Part shown: positions 47,801 to 61,800 of the stretch, in pieces | Numbering within the stretch: position 1 is the first letter of the stretch | How the letters are laid out: every line of letters starts with the position of its first letter | Assembly (NCBI GenBank): GCA_029224185.1 | Contig: CM055196.1 | Location: 22,022,009 to 22,086,008, forward strand | Direction: 5' to 3' | DNA: 64,000 bases | Origin: Karalla daura | Lineage: Eukaryota > Chordata > Actinopteri > Chaetodontiformes > Leiognathidae | The notes under the pieces: model-generated | Seen by the model: only the letters and a program-made list of their open reading frames with translations | What the model was told of the DNA's origin: nothing | Database searches by the model: none | Translations under genes and position numbers: made by a program

Positions 47801-48984
47801 ATTTATAAAGCCGTCCGGTGCGAGACTGCATCGGTATCGCCGTCTCAGCCAGCAATCTGCCCGCGTGGCCGGCTGACAGAGGGGAGAGTGCTGACGGGGC
47901 AGCGTGGAGCTTTTGTTACCTGAGCGTCAGTCACCGTAACCCAAAACAAGACAGCTGCTTGACTTAGCGTCAAGCTGAAAGGAAACACCGGCAGGGCAGG
48001 GATGCAGAGAGGCGGGGGAGGCTGGGAGGGCACAAAGGGAGGAGAGCTGGGTGGGTTGATGGGGGTGAGGGGGGAAGGCAAGTTCATTTGCGTGCCAAGT
48101 TCATACGCGTGATGCCGAATGCTGGAGGCCTTGTCTGGAACAAACACGGTGTTGAAGGAAACGTTTATTTGGAGATAGGGTGGAAAGAAATGTAAATGTT
48201 GCCCCGTTGATAGGTATAGTCAATGACATGGAGTACATTCAAAACCACAAACTAACAAGACTGTACTGCACTTATTTATATCCAACCATAATAGAATTTG
48301 ACCAAATACCTGACTGTACAGGACCTTATTTAACCCTTGTTGCACTCACTCACCATATTTTAACTGCTCCTTGTTCCCTTACAGCCTGTATAGACACAAC
48401 GCCTCTAAACTTTTGAACTCAAGTGAACTTTCCAGACTTCAGCTTCTTCTTCCTTTCTCCTGGGCTTCTTCTGTTGTCAGAAGATGAAAAAATGAGCGGA
48501 GGTCAGGCGGGGCCCAGTGGCGGCCATATTTCCTGGGGCTCCCCCTGTGGTCTTCGCAGCCAAAAACACACACAGACAGACAGTGGGAGGATTCTGCCCT
48601 GACCTTTGACCCCAGCTGGGCTCCCTCTGGGTCAACAGAGGCCATGTTGCCATCTCTGCAGAGGCCAGCACCTGGATCACTGGACCCATCCACAAGGCTG
48701 TGTGTGTGTGTGTATGCACAGGGGCTCGGGGGGGGGGGGGCTCTCTCTGGGGAAATGAATCAGCCACTTAGTTCAGCCACCCCGCCCCCTCACTTACAGA
48801 GCTTGCTTCAGCGAGACCCAAAGGTCAACTCTCACCCTTTCTCGCATTTCTCTCTCTCTCTCTGCCATTTCTCACCTCCCCCACCTCTCTCATCAGAGGT
48901 GAACAAGGAACTATTTCAGAGTGATGTGAGAAACAGAGGTGGGTGCTGTGTGTGTGTGTGTGTGTGTACGTATATCTACATGTA

Positions 48985-49019
<35 letters not shown>

Positions 49020-50511
49020 AATTGAGCATGTGGGTCACTTTTGTTCCGTCAGAGCACTATATCACCTCAAACATCTGCTCAGACATAAACGTAAATAATG
49101 CCAACATAAAAGTCACACACGCAGTTTATTTCAGAGCATATTACCGCTACTCATATTATTACTCAATTTATTCCTTGGCTTGCGTTCGGGTTGAAATAAC
49201 AGATGAGACTTTACGTGATATTCCGTGCCTTTGTTGGTGGGGTGCAAAAAGACCAAAAGCAGTCAGCTGTAATTGTACGTCTGAGGGAAAGCTGTAATTA
49301 CGTATTTTACATCTTACGAAGGTGTGGAGAGGAGTGAGTCTGCAGCAGACAATCAAAAAGCCTGTGAGATCACCGTCTAAGACGAAAAACCATTTCCTAA
49401 TCTGCTAAAGAACACCGCAAGCCCTGCTGAAAAAAGGCGTGCAGGTCGCGTATATGCACCTGGATCATGTGGATTTACACTGGGGATGGCAAATTGCTAA
49501 CCTCACAAGGAATGCTTTGTCAAAATTATGGCTCTGAGCGATTTGGTAAAATATGCTGAGCAGCATGATATCCATTCAACAACCACTCTTTTATCAAGGC
49601 GCATACCTCCTTACCCTCAAAATACCTCCCCCTTTGAAAGCTTGGTACAATCCATACGGTAAAGTATAACCCCGTGTAAAATGAGCAGGTTTCAGTGTGT
49701 GTGTGGCGTTGTGTCATTTTCTATTGGTAAACGCAGCCTCCGTGTCTAATTTTTCCCCCGGCTGGTGCCTGTGTGTGCGCCTGGAGAGTGTTTTGTTGCG
49801 TATGTGTTGTGCCCACAGTGTACCAGCTGGGGCTATCTCTTACCTGGTCACCTTATATGAGAGCAATGTGTGCCAAGGGCAAAGAGAGGGAGAGAGCGGA
49901 GCCAGATTTGTGCATCGTATAACACTCATACCCTCGTACCCGTACCCCCCCCCCCCGCCGCCCCACACACACTGTAAAAACGCCCACTGATGGAAAGTCG
50001 GCATCTGCCCAACACATCCCCGCCAGGCACCTGAACCCAGGCCGACACAGGAAGAGAAACTGGGGGCACACACACCCACACTGACACACCCCGGGGCAGA
50101 GAGGAGACAGGATACCGTTCTGGGGGAGACAGACATTGAGAAGCTGATTTGTGAGTGAGAGTGCATGGTGCTGTTATGGCTGACATCTGGCTGTAAGAGA
50201 ATCTGTGGCTACTTGGATGCCCGAAGGCCTGGGGCTGTTGACAGTGAACCCCCCTGCCCCCTCTTCCCTTCTCTCATCTTCTCCTGTCTGAAAGCAGGAT
50301 GGTTGGCCAGTGTGGCCCTTTCCACCAACTGCGGCTATACCACGCTCATCTTCATGACAGGTAATGGAAAAAAAGGAATAAGATACACACATTGATCCAC
50401 GTGATCGCAAGCTGGATTTCCATTTCACACAATGAAAGTGGAATTTCTGAAACACTTGTAGGTGTTTCCATTGAAGGAAGTTTTACTCATGAATTCTTCT
50501 TGGGGAAGATG
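44801..50511 (-). other. presumed kcnq1 intron
   Basis: No exon is seen. The blocks at about 44,930-45,245, 46,380-46,780 and 47,680-47,900 are free of simple repeats, rich in TAATTA-type motifs and look constrained. A GGGTCA-A-AGGTCA DR1 lies at 48,600-48,612. TG/GA tracts lie at 48,945-49,018 and a C run at 49,944-49,956. Confidence 0.45.
48600..48612 (-). promoter_or_regulatory. candidate DR1 nuclear-receptor site
   Basis: The minus strand reads GGGTCA-A-AGGTCA, the textbook HNF4/PPAR-RXR DR1 form. Sequence match only. Confidence 0.35.
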
Positions 50512-50667
<156 letters not shown>

Positions 50668-53191
50668 TAATGAACTGAGAGATAGATAATGAACTCTATC
50701 TCTATCAGGACAAAAATGTTAAAAAACAAAACCTATGTAAGGAACAATCTTCCTCTAACCTCGTCCAGTTGTCCTTGACAACTGGTGCATTAAAAAAAGA
50801 AAAAAGAACCTACAGAGGTAATAAAAGGGGGGAGTCACATTGACAACACCCCATCCCGCAGCAGAGGGCCAGAACTGGAGATACCATTGTGCACCTCTGC
50901 GGCGTCCAGTTTCCGGCCCCTCGCATTGCCTCAGAGCAGCAGGCTGGTGCAACTGGATCTGTCAGCCGGGTCCATCAGATAGCCGCCATGGCTGCGTCTG
51001 CCTCTGTCTACCTGTCAGAGCTGTGTGGCTGTCATCCAGCCGCTCAGGCAGCCATTGCGCAGCCACCGCCCCTGCCTTATCAGGATAATGAGCTGCATTT
51101 AGGTCCATTATGAGCTGACCCCGAGGACTTTCTCTGCTGCTAAGCGGGGGCCTTGTGCCAGTGATGGACAGTGGGAATGCGATACAGGGCCGTGCTGTGC
51201 TGCGAGAGCAGGACTGCAGGGGATAGGAGAGGGGAAGCAGCGTATGCGGTGTCCGGCTGCCTCAGGTTCTTTAACTGTGTGATAGGACGAGAAAGTGTGA
51301 AAAAAGTTTACCCCTTTCCACAGGTTGTTCAGCCTACACACACCTCCTACATGTTCCTACAGTGTCCAGAGGGCTGCTTTAAAAATGTAAAGTCATTTGT
51401 AACATGTTCTGATAATGTGCATATTCAATGTGATATATAAATTTCTAAAACTTTGTCTGACTTCAGCATTGCTTTACATTTAAAGATCTGTGAGCTCCTC
51501 ATGACTGTTAGAAACAGCTCTGATGACAGCTTTGTGATTCTCACTTATTTGCCGGTACTCGTACTGAAAACACACTCACATTGGAAGGTAACGATCACAA
51601 AAAGGTACTCAAAACAGGTGACATTATCTGTCCATGGAGCAAGATAACTGTCAGGTGACAAGAACAAAACATTTCTGGATTTCTGGACTTTCAGCTACAG
51701 AACAGAGTGGGTAACTTTGTGGAGATGGGAGTCTAAGCTCCTGCTGCAGTGGTGAAGGTGCACTTCAGAGGGTAAAAGAGTTTTCATATCCAAAAAAGAA
51801 AAAAGTTTGAGAGGAAACAAACAACATAACAGACGTGTTGCTACGCTGGCTGAGAGCTTCAAAGTTTACCCCACTTCACACCAATTTGACACATAGATTA
51901 TTAAATAAATATTACATCTAGGGCTCATTGGTGGCACTGAGTGACACATGGCGGGGTCATCCAAAACCAACATGTCCGTCCTTTGAAGATTATAAACAGG
52001 CACAGGAAAGTTCCTGGAAATCCAGCCATCACTGCTGGTTGTTCTTGTCATGACCTGTGAAGTCCGAAATGTTCCTGAAGACTTTTGCCTTTTTATCTTC
52101 AGTGTAAACACCCAGCAGCAGCAGCAGCAGCTTGCCACATGTCAGCGCAGGTAGACACCGTTTTTATTTTCCAATGACGGCGCCTGACGCAAGTTCTCTC
52201 AGACCCCCCCCCCCCCTCCCCCCACCTCCCGGCTCCCGTACCTTGATTTCCTCTCCTGTCAGGTTGTTGTTTTGTGGTCTTGTAGCTGTCACAATGGATG
52301 AGGAGAGGCAGGAAAATATCCAGATCTCTCCAACCCGCAATCCTCGTAAAAGGGTTTAAAAAGGCCTTCCCCAGCGAGAGACTGTCTCTTCGGGTGAGGA
52401 ATCAAGTCAAACAACCCACCAAAGACAATGAATTCTGGCAGTTCTCTTTTAGCACTGAGCTGACAGCTGGTAGACTTATTTCATATCAACTGCAAGGCTC
52501 CAGTTTGTCCTTCATGAAGGACTTTAAGACCCCAACTTGTGGGCTGACTATGATCAGCCTGTAACACAATCTCCACATTAATCTATAGATGTACGTCGTT
52601 TTTTTCTCTGTATCATTTGAAACATGGAACCAACAGAAATCTGAAGTTGACTAAAATCAGAAATACACACACCAGAGAGAGAGCGAGTCTCACACATGGA
52701 CATGACACAAATAATCATTCATGCACAGTAATACCGAGATGACAAGCCACACAGACAGTTAATTTCGCTTCCCTGTAGCTCTCTTGTTATATCTCCCTCT
52801 CCCTCTTTCTTTCTCAATCAGTCAGCAGAGTTACAGTCTATTGATTGTGAGCTCCCAACAAGCTCCTCTTTGTGTTTTGCACCCACAAATTGCTATGAAG
52901 ACAAACCGCAAAAAAAGAGCGACGTAGAGAGTGGGAAAGTCTACAAAGCTATGTGACGCACACTCATTACCATCATCACACGGGATAATTAGTAAAAGAG
53001 GGTAAAAATAATGGCATCAATCAAAACAAAGACTCCCAGGGGTGGGGGTGGGGGGTGGGGGGGTCGTGGATGGACGGGCAAAAGAGGGGAACCCGAAATC
53101 CTGCCAAAAGTGGCGGGAAGACGAGTCAGCAGAATGAAACCCATGGGAACTGTGAGTCAGGGAGCGTGCACTTCAAAAGTGGATGACAAAT

Positions 53192-53345
53192 GCACACACG
53201 CACACACACACACACACACACATACACACACGCACATACACGTACACACATTGTAAATACACGTACACACACTTATTTGCAAGAAAAAAAACACAATTGA
53301 ACGCACCTGTGCCATTTCCGTAAGCGTGCATGCATGAATGCTCAT

Positions 53346-53377
<32 letters not shown>

Positions 53378-53382
53378 ACACG
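53192..53382. repeat. two compound (CA)n tracts
   Basis: CA/TA/CG-interrupted tracts at 53,192-53,250 and 53,345-53,382, separated by about 95 bp of unique sequence. Confidence 0.85.
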
Positions 53383-54323
53383 CAACGCACCCATTTACAG
53401 CTGCCCAAAAATTACTACCACATAAAGGCACTCTAAATACAGCAACAAGCCAGATTTTCCATGTTCTGGTGTTTTTAAGCTTGATGTGATTCATCCAGAC
53501 GTCTCTCTGCAAACTCCACTTTTATTGATGTTGCTAAAGTTTACTGTTCGCCAAACAAAGATGGTGAAAGTTCACCGACAACAGGCCCCCGAGCTGTGTT
53601 GGGTCCGCTGTGACCTCATGACTAATTCAACTGAGCGGTGACATTGGATATTTCTCAAGACGGGGGACCACTGTGGCTGAGCAACTTGGAAAAAAAAAAA
53701 AAAGCTCTGAAGAGATTAATGATTTATTGGCCGTCAAATGGTTAATGGCTTGCGGTGTTTGTCGGAGCAACCTTATCTGTATGACTGCAGCACGCCTGGC
53801 TGACTGCTTTGCATGAGTCTAACAAAATACCCATAGGCTCTTTCTCTCACTCTGCAGTTTTGATGACTTACAGCTGGAATTATATGTTAATGTATCCAAA
53901 CAGCATTCAAATGCAATACAATTAAGAATGCAAAGCTTACTCTTTTGCCTTTATACCAAACAAACTTACACTCACAAAGAATCCTTCATTTTGCGGTAGC
54001 TGCTTAAATTCGTTTTGAAACAATAGAGCACAGTTTAGCTTATAAGAAGCAACAAAAGCGAATGGTAGTTTGGTTTGATTGCTGCTTGTTTGTTGGTCAG
54101 AAGCCTGATGACTTGAAGAGGGCGCTGCATGGTGTGTTTTCTTGGCTTTGTTAGCTGGAAAGAGTAATTGTACCAGTCTTAAGTGTCCCGTTTTTTACGA
54201 GCCACATTAGTGTTTTCCATCAAGCTGCAATTACGGGCTATTCATACACAGGGCAGGCCCTCCTCAGCCAGCACTGCTTGGTTGCTTTCTGGGAACGTCT
54301 AGCAGACATAAGCTACCTATTGA

Positions 54324-54414
54324 TATGCAAAGCATATATGCCTTGTTATGCAAACATACATGAGTTAGAGGTCTATAGGCACTGGCAAAAAAACACTGCA
54401 GACCTCATGCAAAT
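54324..54414 (+). promoter_or_regulatory. octamer (POU) motif cluster
   Basis: TATGC-AAA-GCATA palindrome at 54,324-54,336, ATGCAAA at 54,348-54,354 and a perfect ATGCAAAT at 54,407-54,414. Confidence 0.3.
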
Positions 54415-56111
54415 ATGGACACGGAGTAGATGAACTTAAACAAAATTAGGCTGGACTCCATGGAAATGTGTCACCTATTTTTAGAGCAGTTTGGAAATGT
54501 TAGGTTAAGTAACTTTTCCAGGTGAGAATACTAAAAAAGCCTCAGATATGGGGAGAGCAGTAAAGCTTTTATTACCTGCTGGACATTGGTCTCTAATGCA
54601 TAAACTGAATAACGTCACTCTCTCAGTATGTCCCCTCCCTCGCTAAAAAACCACGGATAATACCAAAAAGTTACGCCACTGACAAAATATGCCAATGATT
54701 TACCCATATATACTACAGACTTTGAGCAGTGGCCACAGTCATGTAGTCAGAAACCACACCCTGGTGCTACGTAATGCTTACATATCAAAAAAGAGGCATG
54801 GTACATCCCGGTGTTCCACATGCTTCTTCCCTCACAACCACAGTGGGACTAAGAATTTCAGCCATTCCTACAAATGAGCTTTCCATTACTGGGGAGAAGG
54901 GATGATGGCTAGTTAGGTTAAGTTTAGTCAAATCAAATTAAGTCTTTAGTTTTTAGTGCTTGGGTTTTTGGCTTTCAAAGTCCTCTCCCATCATCTGCTA
55001 CTTTTGCCTGCATATATACAAGCAGTATTTTCCAATAGTTCCAATTGGGAGAATTAGGATAGTTGAAAGATTTTAGAGTCAGTAAACCATGTAATGCTAG
55101 GTGATCTGACCACTGTGTTTCTCTAAATTATACTTTGTTATGAAAGATTTATTTTCTTGTTGAGACTGGTCATTGGGTCGGCTGTGGCTTCACCACAAGT
55201 TCACCCAGTCGCTGCTCCTTTTCTTACCTCCAGGTAGCGATTCCGAAATCATTCCATAACCCCAAAACAAAGCCGCTTAGTGTCTGTCCATTTTGAGAAG
55301 TGTTTTTGTTTTAATTATTAGCTCACAAGTTTTCTTTAGGCTGCTGTTGGGCGCTTTATGGACTGAGAATAGCCTGGCTTGGACGGCAAGTCGTAGTCAA
55401 TGAATAACAATTGTTAAAAAACAATGAAAGTCTCTCAGTCCAGTCCATCAACAGATCTGTATAGTAGCTGTTTTTCTAAATTCAAGGGACACACATACTG
55501 GTCTTTCTTTCTTTTATGTTTGGGTCGTGATTCCTTCAGATGCCGTGACCATTTATTTTGAATATCTGATTAATTAAGATATTAACTGCATCTCTGTTGA
55601 GGTGTTTCACGGCCTTGCGCTGATTAATAAATAACCCGAAGAGGCACTAAAATCGGATGATATTTTAAACGTTCCTCCCTTTCCTGAGAAACAAGTGAGT
55701 TTTTATGTTGCAATAAATGTTGCTCACGATAGCAGAGGAGCAGGAGCCGTGGTTGTAGAGCAAACGCTCGCGTGGCTGGTTAATGTGTAACCTGCTCGAC
55801 AGGTGCTGCAGGAACAGAGGACACCCTGCTTTGTCACTTGTGTCCAAACCGTCTCTTTGATGCTCCCTGAAGTCTTCCTCAAAGAGTCCGAGCCAACAAA
55901 GCAAAGCTGATTGATCAAAGGCTGCGTGACAACAAACATGCTCCTGAACACACAGTAATGAGTGGAGCCGATGGAGCCCCCCCCCTCACCAAGAGTGAGC
56001 CTGCTATGCTGATTGAGAGCAAATTATCACTTATTTTAGTGTGGACTGGCCTTTCTAAATTGGAAATGGAGCAAAAAACAACATGTGGCCTCTTGATCTC
56101 AATTGTGTGAA

Positions 56112-56160
56112 GATAATAGATAAGATAATGTACTTCACTCATCCCCTTGGGGAAATTCAT
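56112..56160 (+). repeat. short dispersed fragment, GATA-TTCATCCCC-GGGGAAATT type
   Basis: ATAGATAAGATAATGTACTT, then CATCCCCTTGGGGAAATTCA, is closely related to the copy at 23,953-24,005. Confidence 0.55.
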
Positions 56161-59100
56161 GAATCCTCCAACTCAAACACTTTGCAGTATATAGAGGCAA
56201 AGACAATTCACTACCAGCTTATGAAGATCTAAACAATCTTTTAACATGCAAGATCTGAATGAAATGATCGAATTTGATGTGATAGAAAATGTGAGACAAA
56301 TGGGGGAATACGTTTGAAGGTTTTACTGTTCAATTAGAAAGACAAAGCATCTTTTCTTTTTGTTTGTTTTGTTTTGTCAGTTTGGCATGAACTTCCACCA
56401 TCCATGAACCGTTATTCAAATGACTAACGGAGCTGTTTTTCTTTTCTCTTTTTTTTAAGGCCATGGTCTGAATGCATCCTTGCTCCTCACCAGTTGCCAT
56501 CAAACGCAGCCAAAACTACCAAAAAAGCATGTAAGGAAAATGGCAGCAGCAGCAGTGTGAAACTCACTGGCAGAGCCTCGGGTAGTGGTCGGCCACCAAC
56601 ACTCAGCTGGACACCCGGCTCTCCGCACTCGCTGTGTCTGCGCCATTAGCAACCATACAGGCCTTAAAGAACAAGCTTTTTCCTGCCACACTAGATTTGG
56701 GCCATTTGGCCGGGATAGGATGGGCTGAACGATGGGAAAATCTCAACATACAAGTGCTCGAAAGCGTGGGAAAATGCGCTCCCATGTTACCGCACCATTC
56801 ACCCTCAATTTCATGGCAGGGCTTTAAAATGTCACAAAGTGCGATAACGCTTTACAGATAGCTTAAGGTCTATCAGAGGAGACTTTACACCCAGGAGTAT
56901 AGCATGAAAGAAGGTGGGACATGTTTTATTTTGAAGTCTTTACACATCAGTGTAGGTTTGCTGCTCTTTGGAGCAGTGAATGCATCACTTACTGAGGCTT
57001 CTACCTTCACACGGCCACTGTGAGAAGCTGTTCAAGGCACTTGGAGTTTTCAAATATGCAGTGAAAGGGCAGACAGCCTACTTCTCTATTCTTTGAATAA
57101 CGTGACATGCAGCATTTCATTAGAAATGTTTCTTCAAATTTCTGGTATGAGTCAGTTCTTCTTAGGAAAAGTTTTGGTTGACAGGTCATCTAATTTACGT
57201 GTGATGTGCTTCATTAAAAAGCTTTACTTCCTCAAACCCTTCCGTTTGCAGGCTATTGTGACGTCAAGATCGTCTGAGTGATTGCGAGGCGGTGGATATT
57301 TGTGTCCGTGCTGTCAGCGTTTCTTCACCAGACCTGTCACACTGCATCTTGTGATACAGCAACCGCACGGGCCTGATGGCAAGCCCAGCGCACGCATGAC
57401 TCAGCCACCTTAGAGAGAGATTTAGCGGATCTGCTCCGACCAAGCTGCATGTGGTTTCACTTTAAGGCTCTAACATGCCGTGCATCAAACACAATACTGC
57501 GAACTGGATGAGTGGATTTACATTAAGGTGTGTGTGGTAAATCTCCATGCACAAAGCCAGCGGTGAGTGTTTGTATATGTGTGTGTGTGTGTGTGAGTGA
57601 GTGTGCAAGCATGTGTGTGTGTGTCCTCCAGTAGAAGTGACCACTAATGAGCGACTGTAGCAGAGTGACCCTGTGGTCTGTGGAGTGAGCCAACGCGCTG
57701 TGGCTGAAAACACGCACGCACATGCACACAAGTGTATGAATATTCACTTATAGGCCAGTGTGTGTGTGCGTGTGTGTGTTTTTCTGTGTGTAAGTGTGTA
57801 TCATGATGACCACCACCCCCTCATTACCTCCATCATGGCTGGAAACAATCAGCCACTCTGCCCCAGTTGTAGGCCAGAGTCAGGCGCTGCAGACCTGCAG
57901 ACCTAGCATTAGCGAAGCCTCCATCACCACAGCCTGACTGGCCTCAGATTGGATCCAGCTTTCCAAACTATGGGCAGAATCATCTCACAAACCCAAATCA
58001 AAATAGCCTCTTTTTTCACCCCCACACCCCCACCCCTCCATTTCAACCATACATGCTGGATGCCTGGACTCAAGATTTATTGATCGCTATAGCATGTGAA
58101 GATGTGAGATCAAGATGTGATGTTTAATTTGAGGCTTCATGCTTGGACAGTGAGAACCCAACTGCCATTCACAGCTTATTATTAGCATGATTTGTTTATG
58201 TTCTTTAAGCATAAATGCATTAAGTGGACAGGCGTGCCTAGATACAGCCACCTTTACACAAAATGAACTTTTCTCCACTTCTGTAGCTTTTAGAAGAGGG
58301 TAAAGGCAAGAGTCTGACTCTCCCATTGAGTTATGCATGGCTAGCAGCAATGAGTTGTGTTTTTGTTTATGTTGACATATTTCACATACAGTATGCTATG
58401 TCCATCACTGACATTACTTCTAAGGGTCTTACTGTACCTCTACCAGGAAAAGGTTCACAGTGTTGGGTAGTTCCTGGATGGTTACCCCCTTTTAACCAAC
58501 CAGTCTTTATGACTGAAACTTTAAAACCAAATAATATAACTGAAGTAACTGAAATAACTGAAGAGGTGTGTTGTCTTGTTGAGATAATGCTCTTTTAATT
58601 AGCAGCCTCGTTTCTTTTTCTTTTCCTCTTTCCTAACAGCATTTTGATTCTGAACAAGCAATAATCACTTCCCTCTCCGTCCCCCACATGAACCCACCAT
58701 GCTGTCTGTCGGATCTGGCCTCTGCTTAGGCCTGTGGTAACTGGGATTCTACTGACCACTGGTCAGGTCAAGACAGAGAGAAGTAAAACAAAGTGGTTGT
58801 ATGAAACGTGACTGAAGCTATGATGCTGGTGGTTGGATATCGTGTCCTCATGCCACGTCCGACTGCTGCTGACCTCTCCATTGCACAATGAAAAAGGAAA
58901 AAAAATTAAATATAAACTCTTCATCTTATCTCTCATCTTGACGTGACACCAAATCTGGTTGAATGTGGTTGAAATTTTTAATAAACTGTACACTTTTGAT
59001 TTATTAAAACAGAAACTTCTTGTTATTTCTGTTTCATTATCATTTATTCTAGTAAAACGTGACATAAATGGGTCAACTTCCATATTCCGATCATTCGTGG

Positions 59101-59192
59101 AATATACTGTTCTTGTGACTCAGATTGGGACATATTTCTTAATCATGCATTGCATGCACAGGGCGTAGGCAGGACTCTGAACGGGTCTCGAG

Positions 59193-59320
59193 CCAATCAT
59201 AGGACACTTACACACACAAGCCATTCAGTCTCACACTCACAGTGTCTGTATTTAATCTCTTTCCCAGACTCGGATTCAAACCAGAGACCTTCTGGCTAGT
59301 GCCACTCACTGACCACCCTG
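59193..59320 (-). mobile_element. DANA/Mermaid-like SINE head, reverse orientation
   Basis: The minus strand reads GGTGGTCAGTGAGTGGCACTAGCCAGAAGGTCTCTGG with a B box GGTTTGAATCC, the tRNA-like head (landmarks GTGGCACTAGCC and GGTTTGAATCC). The body is short and degenerate. Confidence 0.6.
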
Positions 59321-59738
59321 AATTTTTTTCACTTTTTACTCGAAAAATCTGTTGACATTTTTCTTTAAACTTGCAGAAGTAGTGAAACATCTAGAAGAAC
59401 TTTTTTTACACCACCATGCAGGCATAAACAAAAAGCTTTTCAATTCTAACGTTGTATTAAGAACTTTATAAGTCAAGAAAATGAGTGTAACACTGATGAA
59501 AAGAAACAAAAAGATCAGTCAAAGAACCAACTGCTCCACATGACTGTTGTGGCTCAGCAGACACAGTTGCTTCCCTTCCGGCAGGTGTGTAATTGTACGA
59601 GGTGTGCGTGTGTGAAACAGACAATACACTTTGTACAGTTGTACTACAACACATTCCTGTCTAACAGCTGATGACTAATGGCTCATCTCTGACAGTCCGA
59701 GGTAAACCACAGCCCACGTGACAGCTAGGCTCGCACGC

Positions 59739-59789
59739 TCACACACAGACACACACACACACACACACACACATACACACACGCGCACA
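59739..59789. repeat. compound (CA)n microsatellite
   Basis: CA units with GA, TA and CG interruptions. Confidence 0.9.
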
Positions 59790-60228
59790 CCCAGATACCA
59801 ACACACAAAGACCATTCCAACCTTTCCTTGACGCGGAAAATGACCTTTGATGTACATGTAAAGTTATGCTGAAGTGTACAAAACAGATGTACATATGCAT
59901 GTGTACACATACACACATACACGCTGGGCAGAGGACAGTAAGAGCAGGCCAGGCTGTTATTCTAGTGCAGGCTGGCTGAGTTGACCGTGTAATCTCCAGG
60001 GTGGAGTCCATATTGGGTTTCTAGGCAATTCACTGTTTTTGGCCCGCTTGTTTTGTGATTTAGCTCAAGCAAAAAAGACAGAGGGGGAGATAGAAAGGAG
60101 AGAGACAGAGAGATTGAGAGAGCGAGAGGACAACAAGTGTGGGTTGTTTTTCTTTCTGCCCGGCATATTGTTGATGAGTTGTAATGCAGTGTAATACAAG
60201 TGGTGGTTAACCTCAACGCCCGAGTGGA

Positions 60229-60272
<44 letters not shown>
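60229..60272. repeat. (GA)n microsatellite
   Basis: About 20 GA units in a wider purine-rich stretch to 60,375. Confidence 0.9.
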
Positions 60273-60274
<2 letters not shown>

Positions 60275-61164
60275 CCGATGAAGGGAAAGAAAGGCGAAAC
60301 AAAAGGAGCAATGGAAAAAGAAAAGAGGAAGGAGAGAGCAGGCGAGACAAAGGAGGAGACAGATATAGAGAGAAGCTTAAGGGGGTGGGAGGGTTGTTCT
60401 CAAGAAACTTGTGGAAAACAAAGTTGTCTGGTGTCGTGGCCACGCCCGCTGCGCATTTTGTTTACAGTCCTGGTGGAAATGCGCTGCGGAGACATGACAT
60501 GACGACTTACGACTTGCAATAGATACCATCTGTCATTGTTGAGCATGGGAGATAAGGCCACAAAGGCTGTCAGGGCTGTCATTGTCGAATGCCTTCACTG
60601 GCAAATAGCTCTTTATCACACTGATTTAAAGGGACAGCACGGCATTTTAAAAGAAAAGCTACTTTTCTTCGAGACTTAGCTCCTTTGACTTAGCTTGAGG
60701 AGCTGATTTTAAATTCCAGATCAAGTTCATGTTGGTTTCGAGCAGTTCATGATAGAAATGGAAATACACTGGACGCGTTACACAATTCCAACTTTAATTC
60801 TGCACAATAACGTATCCACAGACGCAATCAACAAAACAATTTGTGAAAAGTAAATACATTTCTTTTTATCCAGTACAAATGACCCAAAGTTTAGTTGCAA
60901 AGATTATTATTTAGACAAACTAATTAATCACAAAAAAGTAATCAACAGAAGAGTCTCTGTTTAACATAATCCTCGTTTAACAAGTAATAATTAAGTAGAC
61001 TGTGATTACCTCCATCTAAAACTGCAGTTGCGTGAGAGCTAAGAAGAGATTGTTTTGATTTTTCAGCAGCCATCTGCCGTAGCACGCTGTCACACCGGTG
61101 ACATGGCAGTCTCAACGGCTGCTGTGACAGACGACAGACACCCAACTGGCATGGGGAGGGGCCA

Positions 61165-61165
<1 letters not shown>

Positions 61166-61256
<91 letters not shown>

Positions 61257-61264
61257 ACACACAC
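61166..61264. repeat. (CA)n microsatellite, about 48 units
   Basis: The longest dinucleotide array in the window, with one TA interruption near its end. Confidence 0.95.
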
Positions 61265-61721
61265 CCCAACACACATACAGCACCTGCATTCCCACAGTAG
61301 TCCAAGTCAACAGTCACCGCCCATCCCCCCCTGCACTGACTGTCTAGCGGAGGGGGGGGGGGCCTTGGAGAGACAGAGAGCAGGGAGTGATTTAAGCTTT
61401 TCTCCCCTGGTTGAGGGAAGCTGGAGGGGCCTGGAGTGGAGGTGGGAGTCGAGGGGGGGGAGTGATGGGGGGGTGGCAGAGGAAAAGGGAGGAGAGCGAT
61501 ACAGCTGAGACAGCAGATCTCTGTGGAGGCCCGATGCCAATGTCAAGGTGCTGAGTGAGCTGTGCTGAGAACTACACGTACACACACACACACACACACA
61601 CAGGCTTTCTCTGCATCTGAGGTCAAAAATAGCTCCACGCACAAACACACTCCTTACTCCTTCCTGCAGAGCTTGATAGTGAGCACATGCACAATGCAGG
61701 CCCGCTCGGATGCAAGCAAAC

Positions 61722-61727
61722 GCACAC

Positions 61728-61796
<69 letters not shown>
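61722..61796. repeat. (CA)n microsatellite, about 37 units
   Basis: CA array with a single CG interruption near 61,731. Confidence 0.95.

Positions 61797-61800
<4 letters not shown>

Larger units (their letters stand above)
50668..59192 (-). other. presumed kcnq1 intron
   Basis: No exon is seen in about 8.5 kb. CA tracts lie at 53,192-53,250 and 53,345-53,382. The candidate conserved region is about 53,590-54,420, including an octamer cluster at 54,324-54,414. A dispersed GATA-CATCCCC fragment lies at 56,112-56,160, and TG tracts at 57,575-57,625 and 57,759-57,780. Confidence 0.45.

Noticed and set aside
50840..51116. Overlapping GC-rich plus-strand frames
   Set aside because: No splice sites, no family resemblance and two competing frames. 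More likely a non-coding conserved or GC-rich block.
52245..52292. 46-nt minus-strand exon-like segment with good acceptor (ATTGTGACAG) and donor gtacgg
   Set aside because: Size is near KCNQ1 exon 14, but the translation (NNNLTGEEIK) shows no resemblance to it. Left as a chance splice-site pair.
61007..61090. Minus-strand segment with AEKSK before gtaatc
   Set aside because: The EKSK similarity is four residues long, the remainder does not match KCNQ1, and there is no acceptor.
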